DNA from: Undaria pinnatifida
Lineage: Eukaryota > Sar > Phaeophyceae > Laminariales > Alariaceae
Assembly: GCA_012845835.1 (NCBI GenBank)
Contig: JABAKD010000023.1
Span: 17,910,751-17,974,750 of the forward strand
Length of the DNA stretch: 64,000 nucleotides
Direction: 5' to 3'
The translations under genes and the position numbers were made by a program. The number at the start of each line of letters is the position of its first letter. Positions within the stretch are counted from its first letter, which is position 1. Below are positions 11,602-22,232 of this stretch, piece after piece. The notes below the pieces were generated by a model. That model did not search any database, was not told the DNA's origin, and saw only the letters and a list, made by a program, of their open reading frames with translations.

Positions 11602-12174
11602 TCGACAGCGCAGCGGTGACGGAGAAGAGGTTGGTCCCCAGCTCCGGTACTAAGACGACGCGGAAGGAAACTTGCCTGTCGGGGCCGCTGTCATCGGCGA
11701 CCGTGCTGAAGAGAACCCCGTCGTAACGCCGTGAAGAACGTGCTGCCGAGCGGCAATGATCGGGAGCGGGATCCGAAGGCCTTCAATGTCACGCATGTGA
11801 GCCCGCACGCCAGGCGTAAGCGCAGGATCTAGGTAATTGTCCGTCGCTCCGCTATCCACCAACATCAGGATGGACGATCCACCGGCGCAAAAAGGAGCGA
11901 GCGACGACTCCGCCTCAGAAGAAGCCATGAAAGCACCGAAGTACTCGGAAGGCAAGTGGTGGTCCCGTGCAGACGACGCGGATGAGGCAGACGCGGAAGC
12001 CGCCGGCGAGGCGGCGGGAGCTGCAGAGGTGCTGAGAGTGTTGAAGGAGAACCCGCACGTGGTTGGTTCCGAAGGGGCCTGAGACGCCTGGGGCGCCGCC
12101 GCCTGAAACGGCTGCGCCAAGTGGGAGAAATTGGTCGGACCGGCTGCCCTAAGCAGTGCCAGGTTCGCAGCCAA
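11602..12174 (-). pseudogene. copia protease
   Basis: Retropepsin motif LMLVDSGATDNYLDPAL at about 11825-11875, followed by a core ending PLPIIAARQ. This is the standard copia DSGA active site. A stop lies at 11650 before the integrase frame. Upstream is a Ser/Ala-rich linker from Gag. Confidence 0.85.
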
Positions 12175-13098
12175 CCCTCGAAGCTCCTCTTGCTTCTTTT
12201 GTTTCGGTTGTCCTGCTGCGCCTTGTACTCAGCATCGCTGTGCGTCTTCGTGCGGTGAAAGGAGCACCACTTGGACTGCCCACTCCCCCCACTTCCGCGC
12301 TTCTTGCCTGGCTTCTTCCCTTTCGTCGGTCGGGACGACTGCGCAGACTTCGGACAGTCTCGGTGGAAGTGTCCAAACTCCTTGCAGCGGTGGCACTGGT
12401 CGCTGCTGGACGCGGACATCGCGGCTCCGCAGCTCGAGACCGCGGGCCCCGCCGCCTTGCGCGACTGCCGGCCTACAAAGAAGCGGTTGGCAGTGTCCTG
12501 AAGACAGTCGACCGATGTAAATTCGTTTCGGTAGTGCATCTGCCGGATAAAGTGGAATTCCGGGGCAGACGTCAGGCCCGAGAGCATGATATCCAGGTAG
12601 ACTTTGTCTGATACTTTCTCCCCCAGAGTTTTCGAGGCGGAGCTTGAGCTCGCATCCCTTGGAGAAGAAGTCAACAGGATCACCACCCGTAACGTGCGTG
12701 AGGGCAAAGAGCTCCTTGTGGCACGCACGCCGAGCTTCCTGGGTGTGGGCGTCGAACCGCGCGTTCAGAGCCGCCGAAGACAACTGTCCATTGCCTTCGG
12801 CGCTAGTGCCCGCTTTTCGGTGAGCCTGAACGGTGATCCGCGCCGAGCCGGTAGTCGGGAAGAACAGGAGGGAGTAGAGGCGGCTGTCGGCCTTGTCCCA
12901 AGCGGTAACTTCGGCCAGAGTAGCAGCCAGAGAGTCTGGCCGGGCCGATCCGCGTAAGATCGTGAGGAGCTCCGGCGCATGGATGTTGATGGCGTACTCG
13001 AAGCTCTCCTTCCACGCGCGAAAGGTAGACCCAGAGCATTTTCCAATGGAATCTAGTAAACGGTGGAGCCCAGAACTAGAGCTTGATGAGTTCGTCAT
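11865..13098 (-). pseudogene. copia Gag with CCHC zinc knuckle
   Basis: Start at the ATG 13096-13098 (MTNSSSSSSGLHRLLD). The N-terminal half resembles the UBN2-type copia Gag (FRAWKESFEYAIN). A frameshift near 12620 moves the rest to another frame, which carries VYLDIMLSGLTS, HYRNEFTSVDCLQDTANRFF and the knuckle CHRCKEFGHFHRDC at about 12360-12400, then a Lys/Gly-rich tail and a degenerate link to protease. Confidence 0.85.
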
Positions 13099-14030
13099 AG
13101 CTTAGAGACAGGGACACGCGATGGGTGTGATTGAAAAGCGCTGCACCCGCAAGATGCCCCGATCACCTGAGACGAGCCGGCGCGCCTGAAATGTGTGGAG
13201 CAGCTCTACACAGAGGTAGGGTGAAAGGTAGGTCGCAGAGCCGTAGTTGGCAACCCGAGTCCACCGGAAGCTCGCAAGCCCCCCGCTCGGACGACTGCGC
13301 TCCCGTGAGCACAGCTGTGACCAACCGCAGTTTACGAGGCTGCAGTGATGTGGCGAGTAGTCAGCTCCGGCCACTTAACTGGTCCTGCAGGTACACAGAG
13401 TGGTGCACTGCGTAGTGTTGCGCGTCTTTCAGCGCAAACTTTTCGTGAGCTAGCACGTGTGAGTATCTGTAGCAGCGGCCGGCTACCAGCTAGCAGTCGT
13501 ATCCTCAACCTACACACGCGACCAAGCCGGCAACAAGGCATGTGGAAGGTGTCTTAGACAGACTACGCCTCGCGAAAAATCTAAGCGCAGGCGATTTGGT
13601 ATTCGGAAGTCAGTTGCAAACACGCGGAACCGAGTATAAGAAATAACGGCACTCCGCGCGCAGAACCAACAACCTGCACAACTCTATTCACCGACCGGAG
13701 TCAGCGCCTAGGAATTGCGCCCCCGAATGCTTTACACAGACAGTTGCGTACCGAATGTGCAGCTGAGAGCCCAGGTGATCAGTCCGGCCCCAATAAGCAA
13801 GCGGGTTGACTCAGTGTGGCCTCCAGCAGAAATCTGATTCCAGCAGTAGCTCCCCGCGGAAAAAAATACAAAAATATCCAAATCCTGCAGAATCCAAAAA
13901 TATCCAAATCCTGAAGGATCCAAATGTTGCGAATCCTGGAGGTCGGGTGTGCTCTCCACAGCTCTCGGCGACAGCAGTAGACGCGCAGTCGCCGCAGGCC
14001 CCCACTCGCACACACGAGGCTATAATAACC
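13099..14030 (-). other. 5' leader of the copia element
   Basis: 932 bp between the Gag ATG and the 5' LTR, long for copia. No ORF of note. A short tandem repeat of AATATCCAAATCCTG-type units lies at 13868-13925. The first bases after the LTR (GGTTATTATAGCC on the minus strand) do not resemble an initiator-Met primer site, so the primer is unknown. Confidence 0.6.
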
Positions 14031-14476
14031 TATAATGGATATGGTGGTATCCCCCAGCACGGTGGCAGAGAGGCTGTGTCCCCGACGCTAGTCGGGTTGG
14101 TGACACTGTGCAGTGGATAGCCTGGAAGCCTCGAGTGCTTCCGTGTTGACGAGAAGATGCAAAGATGTTGTAAACACTGGTGCTTATGTGACCAACACAC
14201 ACAGATAAACCGCAGACTATGCAGGAGTCCAGAAGTTGGCTGGGTACTGGAGATCACCAGGATGGCTACGATGGTAGACAATCCGGAAGGATCCACAAGA
14301 GAGAGTGAGCTACCCGTCAAGGCAACAGAGAATCCTACAGAAGTAATTCCTCCGCATATTCATACGCACGTTACATACCAACCGACACATAAAAGATGTA
14401 CGATGATCTACGACGTACAAGTGCAGTGCTACTGAACATTGACTAATGCTGCCTATGTGCTAACATTTCCATAACA
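14031..14476 (-). repeat. 5' LTR of the copia element
   Basis: 446 bp partner of 7574-8016, running from TATAATGG to CCATAACA. Directly followed by the GAAAC target duplication. Confidence 0.93.
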
Positions 14477-14541
14477 GAAACCCATCCAAATGATCTCAAA
14501 TTCGGATAATTACAGGCCTTTCGAGGCCGTATCTTGATAAT
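14477..14541 (-). repeat. 5' LTR of gypsy copy A, right piece, with copia target duplication
   Basis: Begins with GAAAC, the second copy of the 5-bp target duplication, then CCATCCAAATGATCTC through GGCCTTTCGAGGCCGTATCTT, as in the intact LTRs. The outer end is degenerate: TTGATA where the others have TTAACA. Confidence 0.88.
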
Positions 14542-15118
14542 ACTTTAAACGGTTACCGGGACTGCGTTTTTTGCCGGTACCGCCTTCGGCGGTATCCGGG
14601 ACCACCTAAATATGCCGGGATATGTCGGTATCCCGGATCCCGCCTACTAGGGTGGGATGTTGACGTCGAGATTTATCCCGACCTGAACCCTGGAATTTTT
14701 GAACGGAATCTCCTTGTAACTTCCAGGGCTCCAGCTGGATTTTCCGTTGAAAAAAAGTGAGCTGTATTGAAGTGATTCGGAAGCAGGGCTCCACAGTGGG
14801 ACAAATCGAGGGCCGTGGCATAGACTGTCTGGTCCCGCACGTGGGAATGTGTAATCAAAATGTTGCGCATGCGTTTCAGGGTCGTCTTTGAAGAAGAGTG
14901 TTGCAATATATTTGCCTGTTGGAGGTGGGGCTAACCGAATCGTGTGTTTGCCTAGTAACTTGTGCAAATTCGATGCCAACGTTATCATTGGATTCGTCGC
15001 TGTTGTTCAGATCTAGTAAAATGGATTTGTATTGCCTTACCCATAAATTGTGCGTTGCGAGTGCAGCCGACAAAGTTGCGACCGTGGCCATATTTAAGAC
15101 TCTCCGCAATACATACAA
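14542..15118 (-). other. intergenic DNA with a possible broken ORF
   Basis: 14545-14650 has palindromic GC-rich sequence (TTGCCGGTACCGCC and its inverse). On the minus strand two overlapping frames, 14876-15118 and 14647-14988, could be one reading frame split by a frameshift near 14988: the first contains ATLSAALATHNLWVRQ, the second KLLGKHTIRLAPPPTGK. I do not recognise a family. It could be a decayed exon or chance. Confidence 0.25.
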
Positions 15119-15299
15119 TGCTTGTTGTTCTAGTGAGGCAAAACGGTAGATGAAAAGACTTGCGTAGATGGTAAAGAATCTGTGAAATCCCCGAACGGAA
15201 GCACGCCAAAGCGTTGAGCCCCATTAGCCATGGAAGGATATTGTTTTGTTGAATTAGAAGGAAGTCAATCGAAATGTGGGAGATTTAACTCTCGCGCAA

Positions 15300-15590
15300 G
15301 TTTCTAAGGCACACGCCAAAGAGTGTACGTTAATCTTTGCACACGCAAAGAATCAACTTACGGTGCAGCTAACCGCGAAGCTAGCTAACCGCGAAGCTAG
15401 CTAACCGCAAAGCTAGCTAATCGCAAAGCTACCAGCACACGCCGATGACCAAAAAATACGTTGCCGTCTCACGACAACAACCAGAAAGCAAGTCTCTTAA
15501 GGCACAGGCTAAAAAGAGTCAACTTTCGGTGCAGCTAACTGCGAAAAGCTATCAGCACACGTCGAAAACCAAGGAGAAGCTAGCCGACTT
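15300..15590. repeat. 16-bp tandem repeat and its imperfect duplicate
   Basis: 15368-15431 holds four units of GCTAACCGCGAAGCTA-type sequence. The block around it (AAGGCACACGCC, ACTTACGGTGCAGCTAAC) recurs degenerately at 15496-15575. No coding potential. Confidence 0.8.
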
Positions 15591-15598
15591 ATCGTGCA

Positions 15599-15995
15599 TT
15601 AGTTGGAGTCAGAGTCGAACAGAACGCTGACGTCCACCGGCTTGCGCGTGTAGTTGAGTTTTTCCTGCGCGGTCTTTGCCAGTGCCGAAACCGCCTTGAA
15701 AATCCTGTCTTGGTTTTCGTGCACGATCTCGATGTGCTGCTTGCGCCCGTGAACGGAGCACTTGAAGTGGTAGGCGGCGGAGTTGCTGTTGATGATAATG
15801 TCGTTTTCAGCGATGACGTTGTGGGGTTCCGTGCTGATGCAGTGACAGCACTCTTTGCCGATCTGCACGTGTATGGCGTAGAATGGGTACGGGTTGAGGG
15901 CAACATCAGCAAGTGAAAAGCACGGTACTCGGCGGACGCTGGATTGGAGGTTTTTCTTTTTGTATGGAAGGTGTGCCACAACCGGGCTTATTCTT
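15599..15995 (-). CDS. hypothetical protein or exon
   Basis: Open minus-strand frame of about 126 residues ending at a stop at 15599. The frame stays open upstream without an ATG, so it may be an exon or a frameshifted fragment. Composition is protein-like: CFSLADVALNPYPFYA, VQIGKECCHC, then a region ending VSVLFDSDSN. It has no repeat character, unlike its surroundings. Another frame directly upstream reads WYYVVPKFKNKPGCG, which may belong to the same protein. I recognise no domain. Confidence 0.35.
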
Positions 15996-16110
15996 GAATT
16001 TTGGCACGACGTAATACCAGGTTATTTTTCGTATTACAATTATTGATCGTATACACCTTAGTAGTAGTATAAGAAAATACTGCACACTTCGTTTTTACCA
16101 GGGTTTTTCA

Positions 16111-16505
16111 CGGGTCGGGTCAAACCTCGCGGGTCAGGTCGGGCCGGGTCGGGTCGGGTCAGCTGACCGACCCGACCCGTGAGAAGTTCGAGACGTCTTG
16201 ACCCGACCCGACCCGACCCGCGAGAGTTTCGAGACGTCTTGACCCGACCCGACCCGACCCGCGAGATTTTGAAAACCTCCTGACCCGACCCGACCCGACC
16301 CGACCCGACCCGCGACATTTTGAAAACGTCCTGACCCGACCCGACCCGACCGGCGAGGGTTTGAAATTCTCCTGACCCGACCCGACCCGACCCGACCCGC
16401 CACAATTCGGGTGACCCGCGAGATGCGGGTTTCATGCGGATCAGGTCGACTTGACCCGTGACATTTCTCACGGGTCAAAGTCGAAAAGTCACTCACGGGT
16501 CAAAG
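16111..16505. repeat. (GACCC)n compound minisatellite, array 1
   Basis: About six units, each with three to six GACCC pentamers followed by a ~21-bp spacer of the form GCGAGATTTTGAAAACCTCCT (with variants). The left edge begins in the inverted orientation (GGGTC) and passes through GGGTCAGCTGACC, and the right edge also carries inverted GGGTC copies. The minus strand has GGG runs spaced by 2 nt, a G-quadruplex-type pattern. Confidence 0.93.
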
Positions 16506-16750
16506 CATGTATACCTCGGTCGGTTGGTTGGTCCTTGGTCCCTCGTACGTTTCCCAGTATGTCGTGTTCTCTGGGTTTGTTTACCGGCATCGTTTGCAGC
16601 TGATGATTATGTCATGGGGTGTGCGCGCGAAAAATGAGAAAAAAACCGCAACCCACATGCATGGGCATGTCCGTAACGCTAAACCACCGGGTCGACCCGA
16701 CGAGCGGACCGACGAGCGAGCTAGTTATAAGTTATAAGTGCAATCTCTGG

Positions 16751-16816
16751 CCCCGGTAAGCAGCCTCGCTGAGCCGCCGCCGGCAGCAAGCCCACAACTG
16801 GGGCGATGGATCTGTC
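16751..16816. repeat. 66-bp box, left copy
   Basis: CCCCGGTAAGCAGCCTCGCT through the TCTGTCA end. A second copy lies at 18496-18561 in the same orientation, so the pair brackets the 467-bp direct repeats. Confidence 0.75.
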
Positions 16817-16821
16817 ACGAA

Positions 16822-17288
16822 TCGTGTCCTACGCAGTGAGGTCTGGAGTCAGGGTGAAACAGGCGAGAATATTCACGGCGAAGCAGACGAGGATATCTAG
16901 CCTACTAGCATCGCAAGGATAACATATGGGCTATATCGGTAGCACGCCTCAGGTATTCATAGTGACTGACCTCCGAAGGACCGATACGACCGAGTTCAGA
17001 AGGCGCTTGTGCGTTCCTCGGAGAAAGAGAGCAAGTCCCCTGTGCAGGTGCTCAAGATGGGAAGCCTCCCAAGAAAGTAGTGTGTAAATGGTAACTTGAT
17101 TGCTTATCCGAAGGGTTTATCAACGTGAACCAATAGCATTGTTAGGCTGGTTGATTGGCTGGTTGGTTGAAGTGTCCGGGTGGGGCAGCCACACCCGACT
17201 TAAGGAGGGGACGTAAATATCGCGGCCCCTGCTATCACGAAAACGCCTTGTCATAGTAACTCTTGAAATTGTCACAGAACCGTAACAT
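16822..17288. repeat. 467-bp direct repeat, left copy
   Basis: From TCGTGTCCTACGCAGTGAGG to GAACCGTAACAT. About 93-94% identical to 17821-18287. It could be an LTR-like terminal repeat of a small non-autonomous element (inner segment 17289-17820) or a plain duplication. No target duplication or matching TG/CA inverted ends is evident. Confidence 0.85.
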
Positions 17289-17820
17289 CCCCCCTAGCAT
17301 AATGCGATGACAAGAGCAATATGCTATAGCAATCCTGTGACTGTATAGCCAAGGGTACAGAGCCGCAAAGCTCGTTACAGAAATAGTGACCTCGAGGATA
17401 GGCTAACAAACCGAAAACACAGGGGCCATAAGAGGGAAACCCTCGATGAAACCCTCCCCCCTGCCTTTTCACTGCGTATTTGATCGCCTGACCACCATTC
17501 AATGGCTAAAAGTCCGTATGTGAACGAATTGACGTGCATGAAAGCAGCACGCAACTCCGCGGGACGGACCCGTCTATTCCTTTTTGAGTCTGCCCACATA
17601 CAATATAACCCTCCACCAAAATGCAACGTCGGTAGCTCAATAACATACCGCAAAAAGAAGAAAAGCACGACGGGCAAACAATTCCTAAACCTTTGGCAAA
17701 AGCGTAACTCCGATGCCAGGTATCAAAGCACCAAAAGGAAGCATCTGGCACAATAAACCGCAAACAAAATAAACGGCATACCTGGTACAATATAATCCTC
17801 CACCAAAATGCAGCCTCGCG
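17289..17820. other. spacer between the 467-bp direct repeats
   Basis: 532 bp without a credible gene. The motif AATATAAYCCTCCACCAAAA occurs at about 17602 and again at about 17788, next to the right repeat. Confidence 0.6.
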
Positions 17821-18287
17821 TCGTGTCCAAGGCAGTGAGGTCTGGAGTCAGGGTGAAACAGGCGAGGATATTCACGGCGAAGCAGACGAGGATATCTAGC
17901 CTACTAGCATCGCAAGGTTCACATATGGGCTATATCGGTAGCACGCCTCAGGTATTCATAATGACTGACCTCCGAAGGACCGATACGACCGAGTTCAGAA
18001 GGCGCTTGTGCGTTCCTCGGAGAAAGAGAGCAAGCCCCCCGTGCAGGTGCTCAAGATGGGAAGCCTTCCAAGAAAGTAGTGTGTAAATTGTAACTTGATT
18101 GCTTATCCGAAGGGTTTATCAACGTGAACCAAAGGAATTGTTAGACCGGTTGATTGGCTGGTTGGTTGACGTGTCCAGGTGGGGTAGCCACACCCGACTT
18201 AGGGAGGAGATGCAAATATCGCGGCCCCTACTATCACGAAAACTCCTTGTCATAGGAACTCTTGAAATAGTCACGGAACCGTAACAT
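17821..18287. repeat. 467-bp direct repeat, right copy
   Basis: Same length as the left copy with about 30 substitutions. Ends at CCGTAACAT. Confidence 0.85.
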
Positions 18288-18294
18288 TGCTCTC

Positions 18295-18714
18295 AGCAGG
18301 GGCTGCAATCCGCGAGGATGCGTTGTCTGCTGCTGGTGCTTGCTGCTGTCAGGGTGCTGCTGCTGCTGTGCTGCTGCTGCTTCGACGACGACTGCTCTTC
18401 TTGCTTTTTTACGTTTGGTCACATTTCGTACTGGTATGATAATTCTCGAGCTAGCTACTACTGCTGTATCTATCTTCTATCTGTGCAGTCTTCAGCCCCG
18501 GCAAGCAACCTAGCTGAGCCGCCTCCGGCAGCAAGCCCACAACTTGGGTGGTGAGTCTGTCAGCAGGGGTTGCGATCCGCGATAATCCGGGGTCTGCTGC
18601 TGCTGCTTGATGCTGCCAGTGCTTGCTGCTGCCAGTGCTGCTGCTGCTGCTTCGACGACGACTGCGCTTCTTTGACTTTCTACGTTTGGTCACATTTCGT
18701 ACTGGTGTGACCGT
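18295..18714. repeat. 165-bp CTG-rich duplication
   Basis: 18295-18447 and 18558-18714 are copies: CAGCAGGGGYTGCRATCCGCG, CTG-triplet runs, CTTCGACGACGACTGC, and TACGTTTGGTCACATTTCG. They flank the right copy of the 66-bp box (18496-18561). The CTG runs are short (up to five in a row). Confidence 0.85.
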
Positions 18715-18893
18715 AATATTACTACTGTTGTTACAGCTTCAGCAGGTACGGGATTTGCGTCACACTGCTGTATGCCTTGGTACGAGTAGCTAGGGGCACT
18801 GCCTGGTGATTGTTCTGCATGCTGTGATGACATTGTATAATCGGAGCATCGGCACGAGGGAGGCAGGAAGCGGAAATGTTTGTATTTTATTTT

Positions 18894-19332
18894 CGGACCC
18901 GCGGGCCCGACCCGCGGGGCGCCTGCACGGCATCAATGGCTCTTAGCTGTAAGTTTGAAAAGGGCGGATCCGCGGGCCAGATCCACGGGTTTGACCCGCG
19001 GGTCAGTCCAGAACACCTCGCGGGTCATTATGGATTGACCCGCGAAGTGACCCGTATCTAGCGGGTCATGAACCGACCCGACCCGCGAGATTTGAAAACC
19101 TTTTGACCTGACCCGACCCGACCCGACCCGACCCGCGAGATTTTGAAACCTCTTGACTCGACCCGACCCGACCTGCGAGATTTAGAAGCCTCTTGACCCG
19201 ACCCGACCCGACCCGCAAGAGTTTGAAAACCTTTTGACCCGACCCGACCCGACCCGTGATATTTTGAAAACCTCCTGACCCGACCCGACCCGACCCGCGA
19301 GATTTCGAAACGGGTCGGGTCATGACCCATGA
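18894..19332. repeat. (GACCC)n compound minisatellite, array 2
   Basis: Same architecture and strand as array 1: about six blocks of GACCC pentamers with GCGAGATTTTGAAA-type spacers, ending in inverted GGGTCGGGTCATGACCC. It lies 2.4 kb from array 1, on the other side of the nested direct repeats. Confidence 0.93.
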
Positions 19333-19348
19333 AAAGCCCTGGCTTTTA

Positions 19349-19383
19349 CGGCGCCGGGGAATCTGCCAACATTGGCAGGAAGG
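19349..19383. repeat. 35-bp palindromic motif, copy 1
   Basis: GGGGAATCTGCCAACATTGG followed by CAGGAAGG. The arms TGCCAA/TTGGCA are inverted. The same motif occurs at 46444-46478. Confidence 0.7.
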
Positions 19384-19883
19384 TTGCCAACTTTGGACTT
19401 CTGAATGACAACTACGGTTGTTTGACTTGGGGTGCGCGGTCGAGGCGCCCCACACGGAAATCGCAAAAAAATACAGCTGAGGAAATAATTTTTACGCTTT
19501 AAAAATATACACCAGAGGCAGCCCAGGACGAGATAGGAAGGAGTTATTTTATCACTAATTTTCAAGGGCGTCAGCCGTGAGTTCGACGAATTTCAGGTCA
19601 ATACTCATCTTTGCAAGCTGCGTTGTTGGTACTCGTAATGTGTATATGTAGTCTATAATTGTGATTTATTTTTTTCCTTTCGATTATATATCTCTTCGTA
19701 CACGCACTTTTAGCCCGCGTGCGCAGAGGTGTCGACACATATCAGCAGCGCGGTCACTTTGCGCGAGGTTTGAGCGCGATCCGTGCAGTGTGTCGCGCGT
19801 GGCAAGCGTTTGAAGTTTCGATTTTGTTTTTTTTCGGCGGTGGCGGATAAGAAAGATCCCCGGGGTTTCGCATATTTTCGTTT

Positions 19884-19884
<1 letters not shown>

Positions 19885-19923
<39 letters not shown>
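19885..19923. repeat. (GGTTCT)n microsatellite
   Basis: Six and a half units. On the minus strand it would code for a Glu-Pro run within a 99-residue open frame (19710-20009), on the plus strand for Gly-Ser. I see no other evidence that either is a gene. Confidence 0.9.
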
Positions 19924-20052
19924 GACGAATCCCCGGAAGTGGCAAACTCGGCTTTTCTGCTCTCGTAGAGGGTACACGTTTCTTTCCCTCTTTTTGCACA
20001 GAGCACCACGCTAATCCTGCCGCCCAGCAGCAGTGTAGCCCCCTAGCAGCAG

Positions 20053-21143
20053 CCTGCAACTGTATGCGCGTGTGGCTGCTGTTGTAGTAGCTGATTCTTT
20101 GATCGGAGCGTGGCATTTGTCACCCCACCATACCCCATATTTCTGGTGTGCCGCCGCTTTGGATGCATCTCAATTGCATGTCCATAGATCGCGCCAATTT
20201 CGTCGGTAATATAGAAACCTTTTGAATGGTAATTGATTTACAAACCCATCCTTACACTTACGTTCAAAGAGGCAGAATTTTTCCGTACTACATACTAAAG
20301 GGGTATTGTTTTGTGTCGGAGATTTTGCTCACGTCACAGATGACAGGTACCAAACATGAGGACGGCACAACGCTACGTGTACAACGCTACCGCACAGCAG
20401 CAGTAGTGGGATACATTATGTACATGCGCGTGGCGAGTCCTCGCTATGCTGAGGCGAGATGCTTTCGTCTCCACGAGGGGACGATTTTGAATCGGACGAC
20501 GATCAAAACAATCCAGCGTAATTTTTCTCGAGTATAAAAAGCAAACAGCAGTGGATATAGACTAGGCGCTGATGGCACCACGCTACGATCCTGCAGCCCA
20601 GCAGCGGTCCAGCACCCAAGCATCAAAAGCCTGCAACTCTATGCGCGTGTGGCTGCTGTTGTATAAGCTGATTATTTGATCGGAGCGTGACATTTTTCCC
20701 CCCACCATACCCCATATTTCCGCCGTGCTGCCACTTCGTGCGCATCTCCATTGCATGTCCATAGATCGCGCTAATTTCGGCGGTAATATAAGAAAAATTC
20801 TGATGGTAATTCATCGACCAACCCATCCTTACATTTAAGTCCAAGTAGACAGAGTGTTTTTACGTACCAGGTACATAACAGAGGGGGTCGGAGATTTTGC
20901 TCACACCACAGATGACAGGGGCCAGACAACATGAGGACAGCACAACGCTACGTATACAACCTTGCCCCACAGCAGCAGTAGTAGGACACATCATGTATGT
21001 ACGCGTGGCGAGTCCTCGCTATGCTGAGGCGAGTTGCTTTCGTCTCCACGCGGGGACGATTTTGAATCGGACGACGATCAAAACAATCCAGCGTATTTTT
21101 TCTTGAATCTAAAAAGCAAACAGCGGTGGATATAGGCGCTGAT
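20053..21143. repeat. ~520-bp tandem duplication
   Basis: 20053-20573 and 20640-21143 align from CCTGCAACTSTATGCGCG through TCCTCGCTATGCTGAGGCGA to GCGCTGATGG, with many substitutions and a few indels. The first copy has a TATAAAAAGC box at about 20534, changed to TCTAAAAAGC in the second. No gene recognised. Confidence 0.88.
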
Positions 21144-22232
21144 GGTCCATGAGAAAGGGCTTCTCTGCCTCAGCGACAATAGAAGCCCTACAGCAGTTCC
21201 TCATTTCGCGCACTCTCTGCGACGAACTGGCGGTGAAGGGGGATGAGTGCCCATCCTGGCGTGTATCACTCGTCGTTAAGTTCAATATCTGGCTCAACAA
21301 GACACGAAGAGTACCTACTCTGAAATTGCTGATTTCCATACGAAACAACAGGAAAAAAAGAAAAAACATCAAAACCACGACAAAAAAGACGGCGCACGGA
21401 ACAACTGCTGATTGTTTTTTTTGCCGGTTGAAAATCTTCCTATTCGTCCTTTTATTTTTAACCACGCAAATTTTACTACATAAGAGTTGCCAGTATAAAA
21501 AGTCCTCATCGTACGAGTACTGGCGCTGCACACGTACGTACTGATGGGATTACCACTTATTTACGGCTCTCCACCACGACGGCGAGGGAGCGAACCGTAC
21601 CCGGAAGGGCGCCTCCCCGCACTCCGCTTCTCGAGCTGCGGACAAGAACATAGTTTTTGCTACCACCAGGTACATCTTATTTGCCCACAGACAGTCAGAT
21701 GTTGGATGTTTGGGTTTCGTTCTTGCGCCACTCCCTTAGGCACTTCCCGGAGGGGAACCTTGTGTGAGTTTGTATTGGGAAGTGTCCTATTATTTGTCCG
21801 CTACAATGGCAAGTGTTGGTATTTATACTTTAGGGAGGGAATTTTGAGCTAGGTAAAACATCAAATCTATTTCATAAATTTATTACTGTAGTTTCCACTA
21901 CCCTGTATAGTCTACTGCTCCATCATTATGTATGGTAGGCGGTTTATTTTGTTTTTCCTCCCCCCGGCTTTAATATCGGGAAGAATACGAATACAGAATA
22001 TTATTCGCTATCTACATGTTGCTCTTAATGCAGCATTCGAGAATTAAAGTCAGCTACTCCCACCCCAAAAAGAATGGAAACTCTGTGGGACACGAACCCA
22101 CGGTTCCAATTTTTTTCGATATTGCACTCAACGGGACGCAAAAATGATACGTGACGGGATTGCGGACGCGAAAACCATGGTGCTCCGTGGAACGGGATTG
22201 CAACAGCACTCACGTCCGATTTCGGGGCCACG
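21144..22232. other. intergenic DNA, no gene recognised
   Basis: AT-rich with A and T runs (about 21340-21480). The longest frame (minus, 21109-21531) codes for a Phe/Leu-rich hydrophobic stretch produced by the homopolymers, and I do not treat it as a gene. Confidence 0.5.

Larger units (their letters stand above)
7574..14476 (-). mobile_element. complete Ty1/copia retrotransposon nested in the gypsy LTR
   Basis: 6.9 kb, bounded by LTRs 7574-8016 and 14031-14476 and flanked on both sides by GAAAC (7569-7573 and 14477-14481), the 5-bp duplication usual for copia integrases. Domain order on the minus strand is Gag, protease, integrase, RT, RNase H, which is diagnostic of Ty1/copia. LTR termini are TATWATGG and CCATWACA, near-perfect inverted ends if the first bases were originally TG. 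The LTRs differ at about 13 positions plus two small indels (about 3%). Stops and frameshifts show it is dead. Confidence 0.95.
1..14541 (-). mobile_element. Ty3/gypsy copy A, 5' portion, internally deleted and interrupted by a copia element
   Basis: Minus-strand Ty3/gypsy element. From right to left it shows a 5' LTR (split at 7573/14477), leader, Gag, NADAR domain, a junction that joins the protease edge directly to RNase H, a repeat-rich linker and the start of integrase (H2C2). The window begins inside the integrase, so the core, chromodomain and 3' LTR lie outside. Frameshifts and stops are scattered through every domain. A 6.9-kb copia element sits inside the 5' LTR. Assignment rests on near-identity to copies B and C over the shared parts. 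Confidence 0.88.

Noticed and set aside
16822-18287. Confident call of an LTR retrotransposon from the 467-bp repeats
   Set aside because: No TG/CA inverted ends common to both copies and no target duplication, so kept only as a repeat with a tentative idea.
18356-18382. CTG-repeat expansion locus
   Set aside because: Runs are at most about five pure triplets and belong to a duplicated 165-bp block; nothing suggests instability.
19710-20009. Glu-Pro repeat protein gene
   Set aside because: The frame is open mainly because of the (GGTTCT)n hexamer; the remainder has no protein-like conservation that I can see.
22040-22110. tRNA gene on the minus strand
   Set aside because: A T-arm-like hairpin (GTGGG, 7-nt loop, CCCAC) is present, but no matching acceptor stem, D-arm or anticodon arm can be drawn around it.
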